Assembly: GCA_032718475.1 (NCBI GenBank)
Contig: JAUCBJ010007695.1
Location: 1-50,596 of the forward strand
DNA length: 50,596 nucleotides
Origin: Nemertoderma westbladi
Taxonomy: Eukaryota > Xenacoelomorpha > Nemertodermatida > Nemertodermatidae
Reading direction: 5' to 3'
The notes under the pieces were generated by a model. It saw only the letters and a list, made by a program, of their open reading frames with translations, searched no databases and was not told the DNA's origin. The position numbers were made by a program, and so were the translations under genes. Below are positions 34,525-43,746 of this stretch, piece by piece. The stretch's first letter is position 1. Each line of letters opens with the position of its first letter.

Positions 34525-37500
34525 TTACATTGCGGTGGTTCTTGTATCTGATTGGTTGTTCTTACAGGTTTCCTGTTACATTGCGGTGGTTCTTGTATCT
34601 GATTGGTTGTTCTTACAGGTTTCCTGTTACATTGTAGAGGTTCTTGTATCTGATTGGTTGTTCTTACAGGTTTCCTGTTACATTGTAGAGGTTCTTGTAT
34701 CTGATTGGTTGTTCTTACAGGTTTCCTGTTACATTGCGGTGGTTCTTGTATCTGATTGGTTGTTCTTACAGGTTTCCTGTTACATTGCGGTGGTTCTTGT
34801 ATCTGATTGGTTGTTCTTACAGGTTTCCTGTTACATTGTAGAGGTTCTTGTATCTGATTGGTTGTTCTTACAGGTTTCCTGTTACATTGCGGAGGTTTTT
34901 GTATCTGATTGGTTGTTCTTACAGGTTTCCTGTTACATTGCGGTGGTTCTTGTATCTGATTGGTTGTTCTTACAGGTTTCCTGTTACATTGTAGAGGTTC
35001 TTGTATCTGATTGGTTGTTCTTACAGGTTTCCTGTTACATTGCGGTGGTTCTTGTATCTGATTGGTTGTTCTTACAGGTTTCCTGTTACATTGTAGAGGT
35101 TTTTGTATCTGATTGGTTGTTCTTACAGGTTTCCTGTTACATTGTAGAGGTTCTTGTATCTGATTGGTTGTTCTTACAGGTTTCCTGTTACATTGTAGAG
35201 GTTCTTGTATCTGATTGGTTGTTCTTACAGGTTTCCTGTTACATTGTAGAGGTTCTTGTATCTGATTGGTTGTTCTTACAGGTTTCCTGTTACATTGCGG
35301 TGGTTCTTGTATCTGATTGGTTGTTCTTACAGGTTTCCTGTTACATTGTAGAGGTTCTTGTATCTGATTGGTTGTTCTTACAGGTTTCCTGTTACATTGT
35401 AGAGGTTCTTGTATCTGATTGGTTGTTCTTACAGGTTTCCTGTTACATTGTAGAGGTTCTTGTATCTGATTGGTTGTTCTTACAGGTTTCCTGTTACATT
35501 GCGGAGGTTTTTGTATCTGATTGGTTGTTCTTACAGGTTTCCTGTTACATTGCGGTGGTTCTTGTATCTGATTGGTTGTTCTTACAGGTTTCCTGTTACA
35601 TTGCGGTGGTTCTTGTATCTGATTGGTTGTTCTTACAGGTTTCCTGTTACATTGCGGTAGTTTTTGTATCTGATTGGTTGTTCTTACAGGTTCCCTGTTA
35701 CATTGCGGAGGTTTTTGTATCTGATTGGTTGTTCTTACAGGTTACCTGTTACATTGCGGTGGTTCTTGTATCTGATTGGTTGTTCTTACAGGTTTCCTGT
35801 TACATTGTAGAGGTTCTTGTATCTGATTGGTTGTTCTTACAGGTTTCCTGTTACATTGCGGTGGTTATTGTATCTGATTGGTTGTTCTTACAGGTTTCCT
35901 GTTACATTGCGGTGGTTCTTGTATCTGATTGGTTGTTCTTACAGGTTTCCTGTTACATTGCGGTGGTTCTTGTATCTGATTGGTTGTTCTTACAGGTTTC
36001 CTGTTACATTGCGGTGGTTCTTGTTTCTGATTGGTTGTTCTTACAGGTTTCCTGTTACATTGCGGAGGTTTTTGTATCTGATTGGTTGTTCTTACAGGTT
36101 TCCTGTTACATTGCGGTGGTTCTTGTATCTGATTGGTTGTTCTTACAGGTTTCCTGTTACATTGTAGAGGTTCTTGTATCTGATTGGTTGTTCTTACAGG
36201 TTTCCTGTTACATTGTAGAGGTTCTTGTATCTGATTGGTTGTTCTTACAGGTTTCCTGTTACATTGCGGAGGTTTTTGTATCTGATTGGTTGTTCTTACA
36301 GGTTTCCTGTTACATTGCGGTGGTTCTTGTATCTGATTGGTTGTTCTTACAGGTTTCCTGTTACATTGTAGAGGTTCTTGTATCTGATTGGTTGTTCTTA
36401 CAGGTTTCCTGTTACATTGTAGAGGTTCTTGTATCTGATTGGTTGTTCTTACAGGTTTCCTGTTACATTGCGGAGGTTTTTGCATCTGATTGGTTGTTCT
36501 TACAGGTTTCCTGTTACATTGCGGTGGTTCTTGTATCTGATTGGTTGTTCTTACAGGTTTCCTGTTACATTGCGGTGGTTATTGTATCTGATTGGTTGTT
36601 CTTACAGGTTTCCTGTTACATTGTAGAGGTTCTTGTATCTGATTGGTTGTTCTTACAGGTTTCCTGTTACATTGCGGAGGTTTTTGTATCTGATTGGTTG
36701 TTCTTACAGGTTTCCTGTTACATTGTAGAGGTTCTTGTATCTGATTGGTTGTTCTTACAGGTTTCCTGTTACATTGCGGTGGTTTTTGTATCTGATTGGT
36801 TGTTCTTACAGGTTTCCTGTTACATTGCGGTGGTTCTTGTATCTGATTGGTTGTTCTTACAGGTTTCCTGTTACATTGTAGAGGTTCTTGTATCTGATTG
36901 GTTGTTCTTACAGGTTTCCTGTTACATTGCGGTGGTTCTTGTATCTGATTGGTTGTTCTTACAGGTTTCCTGTTACATTGCGGAGGTTTTTGCATCTGAT
37001 TGGTTGTTCTTACAGGTTTCCTGTTACATTGCGGAGGTTTTTGTATCTGATTGGTTGTTCTTACAGGTTTCCTGTTACATTGCGGTGGTTCTTGTATCTG
37101 ATTGGTTGTTCTTACAGGTTTCCTGTTACATTGCGGTGGTTCTTGTATCTGATTGGTTGTTCTTACAGGTTTCCTGTTACATTGCGGTAGTTTTTGTATC
37201 TGATTGGTTGTTCTTACAGGTTTCCTGTTACATTGCGGTGGTTCTTGTATCTGATTGGTTGTTCTTACAGGTTTCCTGTTACATTGCGGAGGTTTTTGTA
37301 TCTGATTGGTTGTTCTTACAGGTTACCTGTTACATTGCGGTGGTTCTTGTATCTGATTGGTTGTTCTTACAGGTTTCCTGTTACATTGCGGAGGTTTTTG
37401 TATCTGATTGGTTGTTCTTACAGGTTACCTGTTACATTGCGGTGGTTCTTGTATCTGATTGGTTGTTCTTACAGGTTTCCTGTTACATTGTAGAGGTTCT

Positions 37501-38947
37501 TGTATCTGATTGGTTGTTCTTACAGGTTTCCTGTTACATTGCGGTGGTTATTGTATCTGATTGGTTGTTCTTACAGGTTTCCTGTTACATTGCGGAGGTT
37601 TTTGTATCTGATTGGTTGTTCTTACAGGTTACCTGTTACATTGCGGTGGTTCTTGTATCTGATTGGTTGTTCTTACAGGTTTCCTGTTACATTGCGGAGG
37701 TTTTTGTATCTGATTGGTTGTTCTTACAGGTTACCTGTTACATTGCGGTGGTTCTTGTATCTGATTGGTTGTTCTTACAGGTTTCCTGTTACATTGTAGA
37801 GGTTCTTGTATCTGATTGGTTGTTCTTACAGGTTTCCTGTTACATTGCGGTGGTTATTGTATCTGATTGGTTGTTCTTACAGGTTTCCTGTTACATTGCG
37901 GTGGTTCTTGTATCTGATTGGTTGTTCTTACAGGTTTCCTGTTACATTGCGGTGGTTCTTGTATCTGATTGGTTGTTCTTACAGGTTTCCTGTTACATTG
38001 CGGTGGTTCTTGTTTCTGATTGGTTGTTCTTACAGGTTTCCTGTTACATTGCGGAGGTTTTTGTATCTGATTGGTTGTTCTTACAGGTTTCCTGTTACAT
38101 TGCGGTGGTTCTTGTATCTGATTGGTTGTTCTTACAGGTTTCCTGTTACATTGTAGAGGTTCTTGTATCTGATTGGTTGTTCTTACAGGTTTCCTGTTAC
38201 ATTGTAGAGGTTCTTGTATCTGATTGGTTGTTCTTACAGGTTTCCTGTTACATTGCGGAGGTTTTTGTATCTGATTGGTTGTTCTTACAGGTTTCCTGTT
38301 ACATTGCGGTGGTTCTTGTATCTGATTGGTTGTTCTTACAGGTTTCCTGTTACATTGTAGAGGTTCTTGTATCTGATTGGTTGTTCTTACAGGTTTCCTG
38401 TTACATTGTAGAGGTTCTTGTATCTGATTGGTTGTTCTTACAGGTTTCCTGTTACATTGTAGAGGTTCTTGTATCTGATTGGTTGTTCTTACAGGTTTCC
38501 TGTTACATTGCGGAGGTTTTTGTATCTGATTGGTTGTTCTTACAGGTTTCCTGTTACATTGTAGAGGTTCTTGTATCTGATTGGTTGTTCTTACAGGTTT
38601 CCTGTTACATTGCGGTGGTTATTGTATCTGATTGGTTGTTCTTACAGGTTTCCTGTTACATTGCGGTGGTTCTTGTATCTGATTGGTTGTTCTTACAGGT
38701 TTCCTGTTACATTGTAGAGGTTTTTGTATCTGATTGGTTGTTCTTACAGGTTTCCTGTTACATTGTAGAGGTTCTTGTATCTGATTGGTTGTTCTTACAG
38801 GTTTCCCGTTACATTGCGGTGGTTCTTGTATCTGATTGGTTGTTCTTACAGGTTTCCTGTTACATTGTAGAGGTTCTTGTATCTGATTGGTTGTTCTTAC
38901 AGGTTTCCTGTTACATTGCGGAGGTTTTTGTATCTGATTGGTTGTTC
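34525..38947 (+). repeat. Higher-order repeat copy B within the splice-acceptor array
   Basis: About 87 units in the same variant order as copy A but 918 bp shorter, equal to two 9-unit (459-bp) blocks. Private differences exist: copy A has TTGTTATTACAG near 29710 where copy B has the usual TTGTTCTTACAG near 35320. The duplication is therefore not an exact assembly copy. Confidence 0.8.
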
Positions 38948-40053
38948 TTACAGGTTTCCTGTTACATTGTAGAGGTTCTTGTATCTGATTGGTTGTTCTT
39001 ACAGGTTTCCTGTTACATTGTAGAGGTTCTTGTATCTGATTGGTTGTTCTTACAGGTTTCCCGTTACATTGCGGTGGTTCTTGTATCTGATTGGTTGTTC
39101 TTACAGGTTTCCTGTTACATTGTAGAGGTTCTTGTATCTGATTGGTTGTTCTTACAGGTTTCCCGTTACATTGCGGTGGTTCTTGTATCTGATTGGTTGT
39201 TCTTACAGGTTTCCTGTTACATTGTAGAGGTTCTTGTATCTGATTGGTTGTTCTTACAGGTTTCCTGTTACATTGCGGAGGTTTTTGTATCTGATTGGTT
39301 GTTCTTACAGGTTTCCTGTTACATTGCGGTGGTTCTTGTATCTGATTGGTTGTTCTTACAGGTTTCCTGTTACATTGTAGATGTTCTTGTATCTAATTGG
39401 TTGTTCTTACAGGTTTCCTGTTACATTGCGGTGGTTCTTGTATCTGATTGGTTGTTCTTACAGGTTTCCTGTTACATTGCGGTGGTTCTTGTATCTGATT
39501 GGTTGTTCTTACAGGTTTCCTGTTACATTGCGGAGGTTTTTGTATCTGATTGGTTGTTCTTACAGGTTTCCTGTTACATTGCGGTGGTTCTTGTATCTGA
39601 TTGGTTGTTCTTACAGGTTTCCTGTTACATTGCGGTGGTTCTTGTATCTGATTGGTTGTTCTTACAGGTTTCCTGTTACATTGTAGAGGTTCTTGTATCT
39701 GATTGGTTGTTCTTACAGGTTTCCTGTTACATTGCGGTGGTTCTTGTATCTGATTGGTTGTTCTTACAGGTTTCCTGTTACATTGCGGTGGTTTTTGTAT
39801 CTGATTGGTTGTTCTTACAGGTTTCCTGTTACATTGTAGAGGTTCTTGTATCTGATTGGTTGTTCTTACAGGTTTCCTGTTACATTGTAGATGTTCTTGT
39901 ATCTAATTGGTTGTTCTTACAGGTTTCCTGTTACATTGCGGTGGTTCTTGTATCTGATTGGTTGTTCTTACAGGTTTCCTGTTACATTGCGGTGGTTCTT
40001 GTATCTGATTGGTTGTTCTTACAGGTTTCCTGTTACATTGTAGATGTTCTTGT

Positions 40054-40075
40054 ATCTGATTGGTTGTTCTTACAG
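40054..40075 (+). promoter_or_regulatory. COPB2: Genuine 3' splice site of the COPB2 terminal intron
   Basis: CTGAT at 40056-40060 fits the yUnAy branch-site pattern, with its A 16 nt before the final G. TTGGTTGTTCTTACAG follows, and the exon starts GTTTCCCGT. The same arrangement is present in every typical 51-bp unit upstream, so sequence alone does not distinguish this site from the others. It is assigned as genuine because only this one joins directly to conserved VSRVVKLWRE. Confidence 0.85.
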
Positions 40076-40471
40076 GTTTCCCGTGTCGTTAAGCTGTGGA
40101 GGGAGCAACTGGCGTTGACCAATAAGAAGGCGGCTGGTTCGTTGGCTGATCCCGCCGAATACGAGAATTTATTCCCTGGTTGGCAGGACGCGTTACTAAG
40201 GGAACGAGAGAACGCCGAGGAACGGGCCAATCAAAGGGGAGCTGTGGTGGAGAAGCGAGCCAATCAGAATGTAGATGATAAGAAACTGGCCGAGTGTAAT
40301 GCTGATCTGGTTGGGGATGTTGCTATTAGTGATACCAAGGATAAATCGGACGATAGAAAAACAACTGGCCAATCAGATGACCTGGACGATTTAGATCTGG
40401 ACAATTTAGATTTAAACATCGACGACATAGACGACGAATCGTTAAGCGACGACGATGACTATGGTGTTTAG
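40076..40471 (+). CDS. COPB2: COPB2 (beta'-COP) terminal exon with stop
   Basis: Encodes the last 131 residues. VSRVVKLWREQLALTNKKAA and SLADPAEYENLFPGW match animal COPB2 (VSRVVKLWREN, SLADPTEYENLFPG). A low-complexity linker and an acidic tail rich in DLDDLDLDNLDL and ending DDDDYGV follow; human COPB2 also ends in an Asp/Leu-rich acidic tail. The exon begins in phase 0 after His of the previous exon, giving H-VSRVV. The upstream sequence is also open in this frame, so the start relies on homology and the AG at 40075, not on a stop. The stop is TAG at 40469-40471. Confidence 0.95.
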   Translation, partial: VSRVVKLWREQLALTNKKAAGSLADPAEYENLFPGWQDALLRERENAEERANQRGAVVEKRANQNVDDKKLAECNADLVGDVAISDTKDKSDDRKTTGQSDDLDDLDLDNLDLNIDDIDDESLSDDDDYGV

Positions 40472-41125
40472 GTTTTTGGTTATCCATATATCTTCTGGTT
40501 ATTTGGGCTGTTTTGTTTATTTATTGCAGTTTTAATATGAATGTCGGATATAAAAGGTTAATTTAGGATAAAAGACCCGCCTACTTAATTTGATATATTT
40601 TGATAATGTGAAGCTCATCCATAAATCTTATCCCATATTAGATGGCTCGCCCCGTACCAGTAAAGTGGAGTGAGTCGTCTGTGCACCACATAAGTCTGTA
40701 AGTGCTAACTCGGGATTTCCTTGGTAAAGTGACACCATACCAGTGATTTCTGAAAGTACCAATGTGCTAACTCAGTAACAGACTTTATTTAGCAACATTT
40801 ATTAACACCGATTCTACACCACCCGCAAGAGGGATCAAGAGTTCTAAAGGGCTAACTTACTAAAAACACCAATACCAATAGTAATATTAGCAAAGTTAGG
40901 AGTTTGAAATGATGGTATCTGTAAATCTTGAAAGATAATCATTTTAAGGCCCATTCTCACCAAAATTGGCCAAAACGGGTGTAAATTTTTCCAAAAAAAT
41001 TTTTCTCCAGAATATAGTAAACCCATATATTTTCTGAAAGCTCTTGATGTCAGGAATTTCATGGGGACCCATGGACAATCAATTTTGCGCCGTTGTAAAA
41101 ATTTATTTGGCATTTAAAACGAGTC
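40472..41125 (+). other. COPB2 3' untranslated and downstream region
   Basis: AT-rich with no coding sequence. I found no AATAAA or ATTAAA close to the stop; TATAAA near 40549 and CATAAA near 40620 are possible weak poly(A) signals. TGGCTCGCCCC at 40643-40653 is the reverse complement of a motif seen elsewhere in the window. Confidence 0.5.
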
Positions 41126-41750
41126 CGCCCTGTAATGATTTGTCCCGACTGTAATGCTTTAAAATTTCAATATAAATCCATTGTAAATATATCATTATGT
41201 CCGCGCCCTGTAATGATTTGTCCGGCCTGTAATGCTTAACATTTCTTGGAAAATATATAATAATCCACGCCTATAATTATATTTTGAATAGTGAAAGATA
41301 TATTTTAATTATATTAAACATATTACATAGTGAACGTGATCCCAGAGCCTCCCAGAGCCATACATTACCAGGGGCGGACACCATTACAGGTCCGGACACA
41401 GTGATTCATTATTGTTTATAAATAATTGGCAGTGTGGCTAACCTACATATTTCATACACCCCCTGAAAGCGCTGAGAAATACGAATCTGGCAGTATCTTT
41501 ACTAACTCTTATCAGTAATTCTATCACTTTTTCAACTAGGCAATGTCTGACCATTACAGGGGCCGGACAAAGTGATTGTCACATATACCTTGGTCTACTT
41601 AGAAGACGATTACTTGGACGGAAATTAAGCAAATGCGATGAAATTTTAACGTGGTCATCCTGAGAAAATTTGCTTTCAAATGAATATTTTTACTTTTAGG
41701 ATTGCTCTTAAAAAGTTAAGATGAAATGTGCACCATTACAGGGTCGGACT
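41126..41750. repeat. Inverted cluster of CCTGTAATG/TTGTCC motifs, possible small DNA element
   Basis: CCCTGTAATGATTTGTCC occurs at 41128-41145 and 41206-41223. The opposite orientation, CCATTACAGG...CCGGACA, occurs at 41381-41398 and 41551-41569, with a weaker form at 41733-41748. Direct copies on the left facing inverted copies on the right suggest a small non-autonomous transposon. The core resembles TGTCCATGGCCTGTAACC of the element at 826-12234. No coding sequence. Confidence 0.5.
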
Positions 41751-42835
41751 TAAAAATCAGAAAAGTGTCGGACAGATGTTAAATGCAGCTGTACGACACC
41801 AACTACATTGTATGTATACAAATACTGCTGAAAACGAATCTCAATTTATCCAGCTTTCTAACGATATGTGGGGCGAGCCACGAAGTGAGTGAGCCTTAGC
41901 GTAGTGGTGCCATTAATCAACCTGTCGTTCTGTCGTGTTCAATTTTAAACGTTAATAACTCGGCCAATCTTTGATGAAATCTATCCAAACTTGGTACACA
42001 TGTTGTTTGGCAAAAGTTTAGAAATTTTCCAAGTAGAATTTCCGTGTAGCCTTCGAGAAGCTAAGATAATAGCAGTTAATTAGTTAATTAAGTTGATTAC
42101 GGTAAAAACACCATTTTCAACCTGCCTTTTAAAGGAAATTAATTGTTTTACAGTATAAGATTTAAATAATTATACTTCAAAATTATACAGATGTAATCCA
42201 CATACGCCATTCTATTATAGTTTTTAATTAGTTCAAGTGATTTGCTTTAATAATTGTGTCTTTAATTGATCTAAAGTAATTAAAACGTCATAAAAAATTG
42301 ATTCTCATTAAATACTGCTCATTTACTGGTGGAAGGATGTGTGTGTAAGGCAGCCAGTTGCTGGGAATGATTATTGGTCAAGTCTCTGCTGGTGTGGAGT
42401 TAGCTGGCTGGGGGGGGGTTGTGGCTGTAGACTAACCAGAGAGGAATTGTAATAGGCAACCAGTATTGCTATTCCAGCCCAGACAGCATTCTTTAAATCC
42501 AACATCCTTCCTGTATTGACTCTACTCTAAGTGTTGTATTGATATCTCAGGTAAATGACAAATATAATAACATAAATACCATCCATGGCATGGCTGTTGT
42601 AGGCTTCTGAAATAGTTTATTCCACAATGTATATGTCTGGTTATTTTTTAATTGAATTTTTGCAAAGTAGTAAAATTAATGTTCTTAAAAATAATATTAT
42701 TATTTTATATGTAACCTAGGAAATTAGCTACATTTTTCGCTGCAGCTTTAAGAGTGTACATTGATTTAATATTATTTCAATACCCATATTACTACATATG
42801 AAGAATGTGAATTGATACCAACAAACAACACATTT
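41751..42835. other. Intergenic AT-rich sequence
   Basis: No gene seen. It contains TGTGGGGCGAGCCACGAAGT near 41868, as in the COPB2 intron at 12655, followed by a stretch (AACTCGGCCAATCTTTGATG) of a kind common in dispersed mollusc repeats. A short G run occurs near 42411. Confidence 0.5.
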
Positions 42836-43746
42836 GAAAAGAGTAAGGGGAAGCTATGGACCTTTCAATACCCTAATGGAACCAAAGCACAACTGGATTA
42901 CATCCTTATAAACAAAAAGTGGAGAAACAGCATGATCAACTGAGAGGCATACAGCTCGTTCAACCTAATTGGTTCGGACCATAAGAATTGTGACTGCAGA
43001 GATCAGACTCAGTTTGAGAGCCAGCAAACCCAGGACAAGCAAGCAAATCAACTATGACTGGGAGAAACTCCAAACTGACAATGCTGTAAAGGATGCTTAT
43101 ACAGTAGAAGTTCAAAACCGCTTTGAAGCACTTCAGTCAATGGATGAAGACCAATCCACCGATTCAATATACCAGAATATAATAACAGCCCACAAGGAAT
43201 CAGCTAAGAGGCATATCCCCCAGAAACCTAAACGAAAACAGTATGTGCCATGGCAAAACTCTGAGGTTACTTGTAAGAGAGAAGATCTTAAGATAGCCTA
43301 CAAAGTTAAAACCGAACAACCGAAAACATTAACAAGGTTGAGAAAGCTAAGGACGATCTTAAATTAGCCTACAACATCAGCCAGGAAAAGTACATACAGG
43401 ATAAAACTGAAGCAATTACAACTGCTCACATACAGCATCAATCAAGACTTACCTGGCAAACTTTAAATGAGGTATCTGGTCGGAAATGTTGTGCAAAGGG
43501 GCGCCTCAAAGCCGATAGTCCTGAAGAACGTGTTGGGAAGTGGAAAAATCACTTCAGCAACTTGCTTGGGCAGCCACCAAACATCGAGGTCAGCCCTACA
43601 AGGAAAATATATGACAAGACACTACCTATAGAAACAGGGGACTTCACACCTGCCGAACTCCAAAGAAGCATTAAAAGCATGTCCAATAATAAAGCGAGTG
43701 GATTAGATGAAATCCCAGCGGAGGTATGGAAAACCGGAGTGCTAAA
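42836..43746 (+). pseudogene. Decayed RTE-like LINE fragment (endonuclease end to start of reverse transcriptase)
   Basis: Pieces in several frames: GKLWTFQYPNGTKAQLDYIL with a stop near 42941, then IRLSLRASKPRTSKQINYDW at about 43000, and SNNKASGLDEIPAEVWKTG at 43682-43738. The order and spacing follow the intact LINE (GKLWTHSGPSGHKSQIDHIL, RLSLRASRTTKS, TNRASGVDGVPPEVFK), but identity is modest, so this is a different and older family member. It stops abruptly where the 207-bp satellite begins. Confidence 0.85.

Larger units (their letters stand above)
13849..40075 (+). other. COPB2: COPB2 terminal intron, 26.2 kb, phase 0, repeat-filled
   Basis: Runs from GTGAGT at 13849 to TTCTTACAG ending at 40075. 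In order it contains about 350 bp of plain AT-rich sequence, a LINE copy split by a Gypsy element, a 150-bp spacer, about 55 units of a 51-bp minisatellite, an intact LINE, and about 226 more units reaching the terminal exon. Only the outermost ends look like original intron. Confidence 0.9.
28566..40075 (+). repeat. 51-bp minisatellite of COPB2 splice-acceptor units, right block (about 226 units)
   Basis: Continuation of the array interrupted by the LINE, running without a break into the terminal COPB2 exon. Its last AG (40074-40075) is the genuine acceptor. The frame VSCYIAVVLVSDWLFLQ (17 residues per unit) stays open from 28526 through the block and into the exon. Main variants are IAVVLV, IVEVLV, IAEVFV, IVEVFV, IAVVIV and IAVVFV. 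A minority read VSRYI, with CGT as in the exon's VSR. Two units carry GTAGATGTTCTTGTATCTAATT, near 39378 and 39888. A second frame gives shorter open stretches broken by TAG. Higher-order duplications are listed separately. Confidence 0.97.

Noticed and set aside
22140-36995. Minus-strand frames of PQCNRKPVRTTNQIQ repeats and plus-strand frames of YLIGCSYRFPVTL repeats
   Set aside because: Shadow frames of the 51-bp unit, broken by TAG in the GTAGAG variants, with no independent support.
28526-40471. A single 3981-codon gene
   Set aside because: Only the last 131 codons match a known protein (COPB2) and they are a spliced exon. The rest is the minisatellite read through in phase. Kept as a finding about frame neutrality, not as a CDS.
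40844-41113. 89-codon minus-strand frame downstream of COPB2
   Set aside because: AT-rich, no recognisable motif, no neighbours in the same sense. Too weak to call a gene.
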